64,000 nt of DNA from assembly GCA_021651055.1 (NCBI GenBank), contig JAJHOH010000001.1:1054001-1118000 (forward strand), given 5' to 3'. A program made the position numbers and the translations under genes. The stretch's first letter is position 1, and each line of letters opens with the position of its first letter. Shown here piece by piece: positions 25,001 through 32,318 of this stretch. The DNA comes from Candidatus Manganitrophus morganii (lineage in GTDB: Bacteria; Nitrospirota; Nitrospiria; SBBL01; Manganitrophaceae). The notes under the pieces were generated by a model, which saw only the letters and a program-made list of their open reading frames with translations, searched no databases and was not told the DNA's origin.

Positions 25001-27189
25001 TCAACGACACGGGACGCTCCGCCGGCGCTTCTTATGTTTATCGCGTTCGCGCCGTCGACGCCGCGGGCAATCTCAGCGGGTACTCCAGCACCGCCGGGGC
25101 AACGACTCCCGATAATTCCGCCCCAACAGCGCCGACGAACCTGACGGCCGCGACGGTGGGTGAAACTCAGATAAATCTCTCCTGGACCGCCTCGACCGAC
25201 AATGTCGGCTTGGCCGGATATCGGGTGGAACGATGCCAAGGGAGCAACTGCACCAATTTCGCTGAAATCGCTCAACCCACCGCGACGACCTTCAACGACC
25301 CCGGTCGCTCTGCCGGAACCCTCTACTCTTATCGAGTCCGAGCGATTGATACCGCCAACAACTTCAGCGGCTTCTCCAACATAGCCACGGCAGCAACCCA
25401 AGATACCACTGCCCCCACGGCACCGACCAACCTGGCCGCGAACCCAGTCAGCGGAAGTCAAATCAACCTTTCTTGGGGAGCTTCCACGGACAATGTCGGC
25501 GTAACAGGGTATCGCGTCGAGCGATGTCAGGGAGCCACCTGCTCCAACTTTGCTGAAATCTCCCAGCCAACCACGACAAGCTTCAACGACACGGGTCGTT
25601 CCCCCGGCGTTTCCTACCGCTATCGCGTCCGCGGCGTCGATGCGGGCAACAATTTCAGCGGCTATTCGAATATCGCATCCGCCACAACACCTGATACGAC
25701 CGCCCCTACCTCGCCGACCAATCTCGCGGCAAGCCCCGTCAGCGGAACGCAGATCAATCTCTCCTGGAATGCCTCCACCGATAACGTCGGGGTGACGGAA
25801 TATCGGATCGAGCGCTGCCAAGGAGCCAACTGCGCCAACTTTGCTCAGATTGCGACCAGCGGGACAAACAGCTTCAACAACACAGGGCTGTCACAGGCGA
25901 CCCTCTACAGTTACCGTGTGCGCGCCGTCGATGCAGCGGGCAATTTAAGCGGCTTCTCCAACACCGCCACCGCCGCAACGCGGGACATCACTTCCCCGAC
26001 AGCGCCGAGCAATTTGACCGCCAGGGTCGTGAGTGAAGTGCAAATCAATCTCTCCTGGGGTGCTGCAACGGATAACGTCGGCGTGACAGGGTATCGGGTG
26101 GAGCGCTGTCAAGGAGCAAATTGCACGAATTTCGTTGAAATCGGCCAGCCGGCTGCCACCAGTTTTAACAACACAGGATTGACCGCCGGCATACTCTATC
26201 GATATCGTGCCCGTGCAATCGATGCGGCCGGAAATTTCAGCGGCTACTCGAACATCGCCGCGGGCTTCACAGACGTGACCCCGCCAACCACCCCGACCGG
26301 TCTTTCGGGGAGAGGACTGAACCAAAGCGAGATCGGCCTCTCCTGGGGCGCTTCCACGGATAATGTCGGGGTTGTCGGCTATCGGCTCGAACGTTGCTTG
26401 GCAACAGGAGCAAGTTGCGTCGAAATCGATACCGGTTCTGCGATCGACCCTACCAAGCCAAGCTTCAACGACACAGGGTTGGCAACGGCCACCGCCTACA
26501 CCTATCGCATTCGGGCCTATGATGCGGCGGGCAACCTGAGCCTTTATTCTCAATCGGCCGGCGCGTCAACCGGCCGGATTCTCTTCCGCGCTAGCTTCGA
26601 TATCGGCAACTTAGATCAGCCGCCTGAGACCACCTTGATCGGAGATCCCGTCGGCGACTCGCTCTCCCTAAGCACTTCGGCCGGCACTATTTTGGTTCGC
26701 TCTTTCGTCGGCAATATGGACACGAGGCCGGTGGAATTAAACCAGATCGCCGAGAGAACAGGCGGTGTTGATCTTCGTGGAACAGTGGCAGGCACACCTC
26801 CCAAGAGCGGCATTTATACAGCCCGGTGGCGTTCTCTGGTCGCCTCGCGCGAGGTCGGTTTTGCCGCCATCGTCCTGCGAGATTCCGCGGGAAGAATCGT
26901 TGCCTCTTTGGCTTATCGCCCCAACAACATTCTCGACTATAACGATCGGACCCCATCGAACGGCATCGGTGTATTCTGGAGACAAAACTTTGCCCAAACG
27001 TTCGAAATCGAGGTGGATCTGAATCGGAAAACGACGCTCCTGCGCATCGATGGAAGAATCGTCATGGAGAGCGTTCCTTTCTATGAAGCGGCCGCGGCCG
27101 ACTTGGCGCGGATTTCGATGGAGTTGGGAATGACCAGCGCACAAACCCTAGCATGGGACGACATTGATATTACCGCAACGGTTCCCTGA
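22051..27189 (+). CDS. Giant lipoprotein: beta-helix plus ten fibronectin III repeats
   Basis: A lipoprotein of 1712 residues (lipobox LTAC, Cys24, then a Gly/Ser-rich linker). In order: a module shared with the previous gene product (about 50-150); an Ig-like domain; a DUF1565-type right-handed beta-helix (about 243-520) with PCRSITRALAQANPGQTV at its start; ten tandem fibronectin III domains of about 97 residues (538-1508), each with a W in LSWxAS, an ERCQGxxC cysteine pair and YRVRAVDAAGN; and a C-terminal jelly-roll-like domain (1509-1712). It is probably an extracellular adhesin or matrix protein. The repeats are similar enough at DNA level to allow recombination. Confidence 0.85.
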   Translation: MKKKILPRYFYSLSLLALLFLTACGGGGGSSSSGGMTPVGIKLKIPAAGNPSSSKAAHAPSPSGVAQVRLSVTDAEGRSLASTTVGVTPGQEVTITLEVPAGRARLFIIEALDSEGTVLFRGEASSDLSPDTPATITVQMVAVEAPPLPTLSLSPPSAFVLLNNSETFTATLTGLEDTSVIWSVDNIDSGNPSVGRITQTNPATYTAPATLPESSVVTVKATSNADPTLFATATVTILTPETTVFIDENGVDGAECGTESSPCRSITRALAQANPGQTVRAAAGTYDDSTETFPIRMKPGVNLIGEDVAETVITSGRSIPVAVIAADNTVLSGFKFDPNNGTIDTLIEIASGGPIISDNRFIDEQNRCEGICQNSHTAIEVNGGSPLIQGNEFRGFGFTSTEEPITAAILVQNDAAPTIDQNTLRENRLGIALLDGAAPSIERNTITNNQTGISVAGSAAPYLGGTTQENSGGNVLSCNTTVDLTVADTVQPFYARRNQWDHLPPTVSSQPGSGIDIVANENVDIDGATAVTPHCLTEPPTVPAGLLATAMSQNLIRLSWTASIDNFGEVTYQIERCPGTNCTSFEHIAQTTETTFDDIGRSPATSYTYRIRAMDVNENLSTYSNISSATTPDQDAPTAPSNLTANTDSETEINLSWGASADDVAVAGYRVERCQGAGCTNFVEIAQPIAPNFNNAGLSPGVSYSYRVRAVDAANNFSGYSNTATDTTLDTSDPTAPTGLTAAAVSETQINLSWQASTDNVGVTEYRLERCSGASCTNFAEIGRPTATTFNDGGRSVATAYRYRVRASDAAGNFSGYSNIATATTPDNTAPTPPANLAATPVSGTQINLSWNASTDNVGVTEYRIDRCQGVNCANFAQIATSPTTSFNNTGLSPAVSYSYRVRAVDAATNLGGFSNTATAVTRDTIAPTAPTNLTATPAGETQINLSWGASSDNIGVAGYRVERCQGTTCANFVEVAQPTGATFNDTGRSAGASYVYRVRAVDAAGNLSGYSSTAGATTPDNSAPTAPTNLTAATVGETQINLSWTASTDNVGLAGYRVERCQGSNCTNFAEIAQPTATTFNDPGRSAGTLYSYRVRAIDTANNFSGFSNIATAATQDTTAPTAPTNLAANPVSGSQINLSWGASTDNVGVTGYRVERCQGATCSNFAEISQPTTTSFNDTGRSPGVSYRYRVRGVDAGNNFSGYSNIASATTPDTTAPTSPTNLAASPVSGTQINLSWNASTDNVGVTEYRIERCQGANCANFAQIATSGTNSFNNTGLSQATLYSYRVRAVDAAGNLSGFSNTATAATRDITSPTAPSNLTARVVSEVQINLSWGAATDNVGVTGYRVERCQGANCTNFVEIGQPAATSFNNTGLTAGILYRYRARAIDAAGNFSGYSNIAAGFTDVTPPTTPTGLSGRGLNQSEIGLSWGASTDNVGVVGYRLERCLATGASCVEIDTGSAIDPTKPSFNDTGLATATAYTYRIRAYDAAGNLSLYSQSAGASTGRILFRASFDIGNLDQPPETTLIGDPVGDSLSLSTSAGTILVRSFVGNMDTRPVELNQIAERTGGVDLRGTVAGTPPKSGIYTARWRSLVASREVGFAAIVLRDSAGRIVASLAYRPNNILDYNDRTPSNGIGVFWRQNFAQTFEIEVDLNRKTTLLRIDGRIVMESVPFYEAAAADLARISMELGMTSAQTLAWDDIDITATVP
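23663..26575 (+). repeat. Ten tandem ~291-bp fibronectin III coding repeats
   Basis: Ten in-frame units within the giant lipoprotein gene. Units 4 and 8 are the most alike (both ANLAA or TNLAA, VSGTQINLSWNASTDNVGVTEYRI), pointing to internal duplication or gene conversion. Long antisense open frames over this array are a by-product of the repeated sequence. Confidence 0.85.
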
Positions 27190-27238
27190 TGCATCGGCGA
27201 ATTCATCATGATTGTGAAGACATCCGGGAGAATCATCG

Positions 27239-27898
27239 ATGGTTCCCAAATACAATCCGGAGATCCACCATCGCCGGTCGATTCGACTGAAAGGACACGA
27301 TTATTCCAAGACCGGAGCCTATTTCGTAACGGTCTGCACGCAGAATCGGGAATGCCTGTTCGGAGATGTGATCGAGAAGGAAATGCGGTTGAACGAAGCG
27401 GGAAAGATGATCGAATCGATTTGGGAAAATCTGTCAAATCGATATCCAGGCATACAGGAAGACGCGTTCGTGGTGATGCCCAATCATATACATGGGATTA
27501 TTGTCTTGTCCGATCTCAATCGTAGGGGCGAATCTTGTATTCGCCCGCATTCCCACCATCATCCCCGTTCAAACCGCACCATCCGGAATGGCAAGGGCGA
27601 TCACAAGGATCGCCCCTACGGAACCCTGGACAGAACCGTCGGCCGCATCCTTCAGGGATTCAAATCGATTTCAACACATGAATACATCAGTGCCATTCGG
27701 ATGCAGGGCTGGCTCCCTTTTCCCGGAAAACTCTGGCAACGCAATTACCATGAACGCATCATCCGTGATGAAAATGAATTAAACCGCATCCGGGAATACA
27801 TCGCCCTTAACCCGACCCGTTGGATGGAGGACGAAGAAAACCCGATGAATCTGAAAAAGACACACAGTTCGCCCACTTTCACAACAATTCGAACATAG
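27239..27898 (+). CDS. RAYT: REP-associated tyrosine transposase 2
   Basis: A second Y1 HUH-type RAYT, 219 residues: HUH motif MPNHIHGI, catalytic Tyr in WQRNYHERIIRDENELNRIREYI, strand DYSKTGAYFVTVCT. It is clearly homologous to RAYT 1 but diverged. An inverted pair of REP palindromes (27522-27619) lies inside the gene, right after the HUH strand, at the same protein position as the REP in RAYT 1, and lengthens this loop. It sits between the giant lipoprotein and the TPR/beta-barrel gene, ending just before the latter's ribosome site. Confidence 0.9.
   Translation: MVPKYNPEIHHRRSIRLKGHDYSKTGAYFVTVCTQNRECLFGDVIEKEMRLNEAGKMIESIWENLSNRYPGIQEDAFVVMPNHIHGIIVLSDLNRRGESCIRPHSHHHPRSNRTIRNGKGDHKDRPYGTLDRTVGRILQGFKSISTHEYISAIRMQGWLPFPGKLWQRNYHERIIRDENELNRIREYIALNPTRWMEDEENPMNLKKTHSSPTFTTIRT
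27522..27619. repeat. Inverted REP pair (REPIN/BIME-like) inside RAYT gene 2
   Basis: GTAGGGGCGAAT...ATTCGCCC (27522-27546) and GGGCGATC...GATCGCCCCTAC (27595-27619) face each other across about 48 bp. Arm sequences differ (GAAT/ATTC, GATC/GATC) but each stays self-complementary. Confidence 0.8.
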
Positions 27899-27907
27899 GA
27901 GACACCC

Positions 27908-29449
27908 TTGAAGAACACCTTCCTTCTCGGCATATTCATTCTCACCCTGCTCTTTGGCGCCAACCTCGCTTGGTCCGCCGAGCCGCAAGGCTACCACGAC
28001 CGGCTCTCGGCGGGGATCGTCCGGTTGAATCAGAACGATCTCGGCGGCGCGATGAAGCACTTCAAACAAGCGCTCGACGAGAATCCGCAGGGGGTGGAGG
28101 CTTTCTACTACATCGGCGTCACCCAGGCGCGGGCCGGCCAGCTCGGCGAGGCGGAGAAGAGCTTCAAAGAAGCCCTCGCGCGGGACGCCGCCTTCATCCC
28201 CGCCCATTTTGACCTGGGAGCGCTCTATTATCAGCAGGATAAAGACGACGAAGCGCTCAAAGAGTTCGATCTCGTCCAACGGGTCGACCCCAGCCGGGCG
28301 CGGGTCTACTACTATCAAGGATTGATCCTGCGGCGGATGGGAAAACCGAAAGAAGCGGCGGCGAAGATGGAAAAGGCCGCCTCGCTCGATCCGGAGATCG
28401 CGCTGGAGGCGAACTATCACGCCGGATCGGCCCACTTCGAAGCAGGAGAGATGGGACCGGCCCGGAAGTCGTTTCAAAACGTCCTGACCCTTCTCCCCGA
28501 AGGGGAAACGGCCCAATCGGCCAGCGACTATCTGGAGCGGATCGATCAGCAGGCAAGACATCAAAAACGATGGGACCTCTCTTTCTCCGCCGGGGTTCAG
28601 TATGACGACAACGTCATTCTGGAGCCGAGCCGGACGATTCCGTCCTCTCCCCAAGCGATCACGGAAGAGAGCGACCTGCTCGCCCTTTTGTTTCTGCGCG
28701 GCCGTTATCAGTGGCTCAATACCCCCGAGTGGACCGGCCGGGCCGAGTACAGTTTTTATCAAAATTTCCATAAAGACGATCTGTTGAACGACTTCAACAT
28801 CCAGAGCCATAACGTGATCGTGAACGCCGGAAGGCGGTTCGGCGCGGCGGAGATTCTCTTGCAGTATGAATTGCAATTCGCGACGCTGGGGGGAGACCGC
28901 TACCTTCTCCGGCAGAACGTCGGACCCCGTTTGATTCTTCAGGAGACCAAACGGAATGTGACCGAGTTTTTATACCAGTTCGGGGCAAAGGAGTTCGACG
29001 ATATCGAGCCGCTCTTTCCGGACAATTCCGACCGGGACGTTCAGACACACAAAGCCGGGTTCACCCACTACTTCGTCTTCCGGCCGAAAGCGAATCTCCA
29101 TGTCGGCTACTACTTCGAAAGGGAAGAAGCGGGCGACCGGCCCGCCGAGGACGACTGGACCTTCAACGGCCATCGGTTCAGCGCCGGGGTGGTCCTTCCT
29201 CCCTGGAACAAAATCACCTTTGCGGCCGACACCGAATATGTGATCCGCCGGTTCGATGAGGAAAATCAGCAGCCCCCCGGCGAAGAGCGAGAGGATGACG
29301 AGTGGCTGGCAATCGTCACCCTTTCTAGAACAATAACCCGGAATGTCGATTTTGCGCTGCAGTATCTGCACCAACAAAATGACTCGAACATCCCACTCTT
29401 CGAGTACAGGAGGAATATTTACGGCGGCATTGTTACCGTGCGGTTTTAA
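27908..29449 (+). CDS. TPR - outer-membrane beta-barrel protein
   Basis: A 513-residue protein starting at TTG 27908, 7 bases after AGGAG. The signal peptide ends LAWSAE. Residues 30-215 are TPRs (GAMKHFKQALDENPQG, AEKSFKEALARDAAFIPAHFDLGALYY). Residues 220-513 are amphipathic beta-strands ending in VTVRF, a terminal Phe as in barrel proteins inserted by BamA. The overall design resembles surface lipoprotein assembly modulator (Slam)-type or TPR-porin exporters. It could export or display the large lipoproteins encoded just upstream; this is inference from context. It is the last plus-strand gene of the cluster. Confidence 0.75.
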   Translation: MKNTFLLGIFILTLLFGANLAWSAEPQGYHDRLSAGIVRLNQNDLGGAMKHFKQALDENPQGVEAFYYIGVTQARAGQLGEAEKSFKEALARDAAFIPAHFDLGALYYQQDKDDEALKEFDLVQRVDPSRARVYYYQGLILRRMGKPKEAAAKMEKAASLDPEIALEANYHAGSAHFEAGEMGPARKSFQNVLTLLPEGETAQSASDYLERIDQQARHQKRWDLSFSAGVQYDDNVILEPSRTIPSSPQAITEESDLLALLFLRGRYQWLNTPEWTGRAEYSFYQNFHKDDLLNDFNIQSHNVIVNAGRRFGAAEILLQYELQFATLGGDRYLLRQNVGPRLILQETKRNVTEFLYQFGAKEFDDIEPLFPDNSDRDVQTHKAGFTHYFVFRPKANLHVGYYFEREEAGDRPAEDDWTFNGHRFSAGVVLPPWNKITFAADTEYVIRRFDEENQQPPGEEREDDEWLAIVTLSRTITRNVDFALQYLHQQNDSNIPLFEYRRNIYGGIVTVRF

Positions 29450-29510
29450 CGAATCGTTGAGAATCTTCCCTGTGTTTGATCCTCTCTCCCCCGTGGAATC
29501 ATTCCCCTTA

Positions 29511-29601
29511 TAGGGGCGGACGCTGTGTCCGCCCTCACCTCACTGCACAGAATCAAACGGAACGGAAACAAAATGGGGCGCACACGCCGGTGCGCCCCTA
29601 C
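29511..29601. repeat. Inverted REP pair downstream of the cluster
   Basis: GGGGCGGAC...GTCCGCCC (29513-29534) and GGGGCGCACACGCCGGTGCGCCCC plus CTAC (29575-29601) face each other between convergent genes. It may act as a bidirectional transcript end. The loops and arms differ from other copies while pairing is kept. Confidence 0.8.
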
Positions 29602-29619
29602 GAAGGAAGGGAAAGAATT

Positions 29620-31236
29620 TTAATCGGCAATCTGATGGCGTTTTATTTTTTCATAGAGGGTAGAGAGGGCAATCCCGAGGACCTGGGCGGCGGCCTTCTT
29701 GTCTCCCTGGTGGGTTTTGAGCGTTCGCTGGATAACCTGTTTTTCGATCTCTTCCAGCGATCCGGTCGGCGGGGTTGTTTTTTGGTCTTCCCAAGACATC
29801 CGCGGCCCCTCCCGCTCCGGCGACTGAAGGAAGAGGAGATCCTCCGGACTCAGAAGGCTTCCCTCCATCATGACGACGGCCCGCTCGATGACATTCCTCA
29901 GCTCCCGGACGTTGCCGGGCCAGGTATGGGCAAGGAGCTTCTCCATCGCCGCGGGGACCACCTGCACCGATCTTCCCTTCAGGAAGTGCTCGATGAGGAG
30001 AGGGATGTCGTCTTTTCTTTCCCGGAGCGGGGGGAGAAAAATCGGCAAAACATAGAGCCGGAAATAGAGATCCTGCCGGAAACGCCCCTGGAGCACCTCT
30101 TGATCGAGCCAACGGTTCGTCGCGGCGATAATTCGGAAATCGGAGCGGAGGGTTTCATTGCCGCCGACCCGCTTGAAGGTCCGCTCTTCGAGCACTCGCA
30201 GCAGTTTCGGCTGCATTTCCAACGGCAGTTCCCCGATCTCGTCGAGGAAGATCGTTCCGCCGCGGGCCAGCTCGAACGCCCCCTTCCGCTGGGCGACGGC
30301 GGTCGTAAAGGCCCCCTTCTCATGTCCGAAGAGCTCCGATTCGATCAGCTCCTTCGGGATGGCGCTGCAATCGAGGGTGATGAAGGGGCCCTGGGCGCGG
30401 GGGCTCAAGCGGTGGATCTCCTGTGCGACCAGCTCTTTTCCACAGCCGGTCTCGGCCTGGACGAGGACGGCGACCTCTCCCTTTGCCCCCCGCTGGATCA
30501 TTCGGAAGACATCTTGCATCTTCGGGCTCTGTCCGATGAGGCGGCCGAGGAAAGGGGGAGCGATCGGCTCGGTCGGCTCTTCCGGATGAATCTTCAGCTT
30601 GGTCTGGCCGACCTGAATCTCGGAGCCGATCTCTGCGACGGAGCTTTGAATCCGCTGCCCGTTGATCCGTGTTCCGTTCGTGCTCCCCAAATCACGCACC
30701 TGGATCGCAGACGGACCGGCCTCGATCTCCAGATGCAGGCTCGAGACCGACGGATCGGAGAGAACCACATTGTTTCGGCCGCTTCGACCGATTCGGGTCA
30801 CCCCTTCCGGGAGGGGAAAGACCTTCCCCTCATCGGGCCCCGATACGATATGGATCTGGCAGCGGACGATCCCCTTCTCTTTTTGACGGGCCGCGCCGGG
30901 AAGATTGAGGGTCGGCTCGCGCGTGATCGTTTCGGTGAACGGCTCTTCGTGCTCGTCCAGCTCATAAATGAGACGATAGGAACCGACCCGCAGGACATCC
31001 CCATGACGGAGCGGGGCCTCGCTCACTGTCTGGAAATTGAGGTCGATCCCCCGGCCGCTTTTGTCCTCCACGATAAACCTTTTCCCGTCGCGGCGGAGAA
31101 AAGCATGCTGGCGCGACACCTCCGGCTGGGGAAGGACGATATGATTCTCATGGCTTCGCCCGATCCGGATCTCCTTTTCCAGGAGAGTAAAGACCCAGCG
31201 AAATTCATCTTTAAGGTAGATCCTCAAGCTTGGCAT
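29620..31236 (-). CDS. FHA-FHA sigma-54-type AAA+ regulator with altered GAFTGA loop
   Basis: A regulator of 538 residues with a clear ribosome site (GGGAGTGAAGT). Two FHA domains (about 20-95: IRIGRSHENHIVL, VSRQH; and about 125-215: TRIGRSGRNNVVL, GSTNGTRING) precede the AAA+ domain and a Fis-type HTH (DKKAAAQVLGIALSTLYEKIKRH). FHA domains bind phosphothreonine, so the Ser/Thr kinase at 14311 is a plausible partner. Two departures stand out: Walker A reads AETGCGKE (261-268) with Ala for the first Gly, and the sigma-54 contact loop reads GAFTTA (308-313) with Thr for Gly. The second change would be expected to weaken sigma-54 contact. It is divergent from the LuxR-type gene. Confidence 0.9.
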   Translation of the reverse strand: MPSLRIYLKDEFRWVFTLLEKEIRIGRSHENHIVLPQPEVSRQHAFLRRDGKRFIVEDKSGRGIDLNFQTVSEAPLRHGDVLRVGSYRLIYELDEHEEPFTETITREPTLNLPGAARQKEKGIVRCQIHIVSGPDEGKVFPLPEGVTRIGRSGRNNVVLSDPSVSSLHLEIEAGPSAIQVRDLGSTNGTRINGQRIQSSVAEIGSEIQVGQTKLKIHPEEPTEPIAPPFLGRLIGQSPKMQDVFRMIQRGAKGEVAVLVQAETGCGKELVAQEIHRLSPRAQGPFITLDCSAIPKELIESELFGHEKGAFTTAVAQRKGAFELARGGTIFLDEIGELPLEMQPKLLRVLEERTFKRVGGNETLRSDFRIIAATNRWLDQEVLQGRFRQDLYFRLYVLPIFLPPLRERKDDIPLLIEHFLKGRSVQVVPAAMEKLLAHTWPGNVRELRNVIERAVVMMEGSLLSPEDLLFLQSPEREGPRMSWEDQKTTPPTGSLEEIEKQVIQRTLKTHQGDKKAAAQVLGIALSTLYEKIKRHQIAD

Positions 31237-31376
31237 ACTTCACTCCCGTGCAGATTGTAATGATAATTTCGAAAAGTTTCAACGTAGAAATGAGTAGGAG
31301 AGATCACGCGCGTCCGGTTTTGTTTTTCGTTTTGTGAAGATTAGAACATAAATGGATACTTTTTTTTGTTCCTGTT

Positions 31377-31406
31377 TTCCGGAAATCAAAACCGAATTCC
31401 GGAAAT
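31377..31406. promoter_or_regulatory. Tandem TTCCGGAAATC activator sites
   Basis: Two exact copies of TTCCGGAAATC start at 31377 and 31397, exactly 20 bp apart. Each contains the palindrome TTCCGGAA. They lie about 117 and 97 bp before the -24 element at 31497, matching the pair before the other sigma-54 promoter. The surrounding divergent region 31237-31567 is AT-rich and otherwise shows no gene. Confidence 0.65.
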
Positions 31407-31496
31407 CGGAAAGATCAGAGACGCAGATATCGAGCGTAGCTTTAAAAAAACCAATATTTCTTTATTAAAAAGAGCTATCGGCTGTATTCAGGAATA

Positions 31497-31512
31497 TGGC
31501 ATCCCCTTTGCT
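31497..31512 (+). promoter_or_regulatory. Sigma-54 (-24/-12) promoter of the LuxR-type gene
   Basis: TGGCAT-CCCCT-TTGCT has one mismatch (T for C) to TGGCAC-N5-TTGCW. It lies about 55 bp upstream of the ATG at 31568, with upstream activator sites at the right distance. Confidence 0.7.
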
Positions 31513-31567
31513 TTGTATAGCAACAGGATTCACGTTAGAGCAAAGAAATCGCAAGAAGGGGGAAGCA

Positions 31568-32257
31568 ATGGCGCACGAAGTGAAGCATGAGATGGATTAT
31601 CTGGCCGCATTCCCGTTCATAGAAGAAACGCCGCCCCAAACCGGGCCTTCCGATGCCCCCGAGATCATGTCGTTGATCAACCGGCGCTCCTCCCCCGGCG
31701 TCGTGGTGATGGGGCCGAGAGGAGAGATCCTCCTGATGAACCAACAGGCGGACGACATTTTGAAAAAGATCCGGGGCGGACGGGGATCCTCTTCCAGAGC
31801 GGAAGAGGGAAAACTGGTCAAGCAACTTCACCAGCTCCGAGCCAAGATTCTCGATGCGCTTTCGAAGCCGAACGGTCAAAATCAAGGAACGCCGGTCTGC
31901 GAGCTTCTTCCCCTTCGGGGAACGACCTTTTCCCTCCGGGGAATCGTCCTGGAAGGGGCCGGACAAGAAGCGGCGCCGGTGATGATCCTGATCGAGCCGA
32001 TACAGGAGCGGGCGGGGTCCTCTTCTTCCGCCCCGGCCGATGAAGTCAAATTGACAAAGCGCGAGGAAGAGATCTGCAATCTGATCAGCCGGGGATTGAT
32101 CAACAAGGAGATCGCATCGGAGCTCGGCATCGGCGTCCATACAGTGAAGGATCACGTCAAAAATATCATGAAGAAACTGAAGGCCAGCTCACGGGCGGGC
32201 ATTGTTGCAAAGATCGCGGCCGGAAACCAGACGAACGGAAAGGGTCGGGCAAGATAA
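31568..32257 (+). CDS. LuxR-family transcription regulator with PAS-like domain
   Basis: A 229-residue protein starting at the ATG at 31568 after AAGGGGGAAG. The N-terminal part (35-135) looks PAS-like (SPGVVVMGPRGEILLMNQQADDIL). The C-terminal LuxR HTH spans about 164-220: KLTKREEEICNLISRGLINKEIASELGIGVHTVKDHVKNIMKKL. There is no receiver domain with a phospho-Asp. It is transcribed from a sigma-54 promoter that shares enhancer motifs with the fibre operon, so it is probably a second tier of the same response. Confidence 0.85.
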   Translation: MAHEVKHEMDYLAAFPFIEETPPQTGPSDAPEIMSLINRRSSPGVVVMGPRGEILLMNQQADDILKKIRGGRGSSSRAEEGKLVKQLHQLRAKILDALSKPNGQNQGTPVCELLPLRGTTFSLRGIVLEGAGQEAAPVMILIEPIQERAGSSSSAPADEVKLTKREEEICNLISRGLINKEIASELGIGVHTVKDHVKNIMKKLKASSRAGIVAKIAAGNQTNGKGRAR

Positions 32258-32318
32258 GGGCAGGCTCCTGTGTCTCCGCCCTGCTTCGTTTTTCGCAACG
32301 GGCCGCCCCCACAAAATC

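Noticed and set aside
23977-25821. A 614-codon minus-strand frame over the fibronectin repeats
   Set aside because: It is a periodic shadow of the tandem repeats; no signal, domain or ribosome site.
29476-31260. A 594-codon plus-strand frame
   Set aside because: Antisense to the FHA regulator, which has complete FHA and AAA+ motifs.
32258-32286. A GGGCAGGC...GCCCTGC palindrome after the LuxR gene
   Set aside because: It may be a decayed REP copy, but pairing is imperfect and the outer GTAGGGGC end is missing, so it is not listed with the family.
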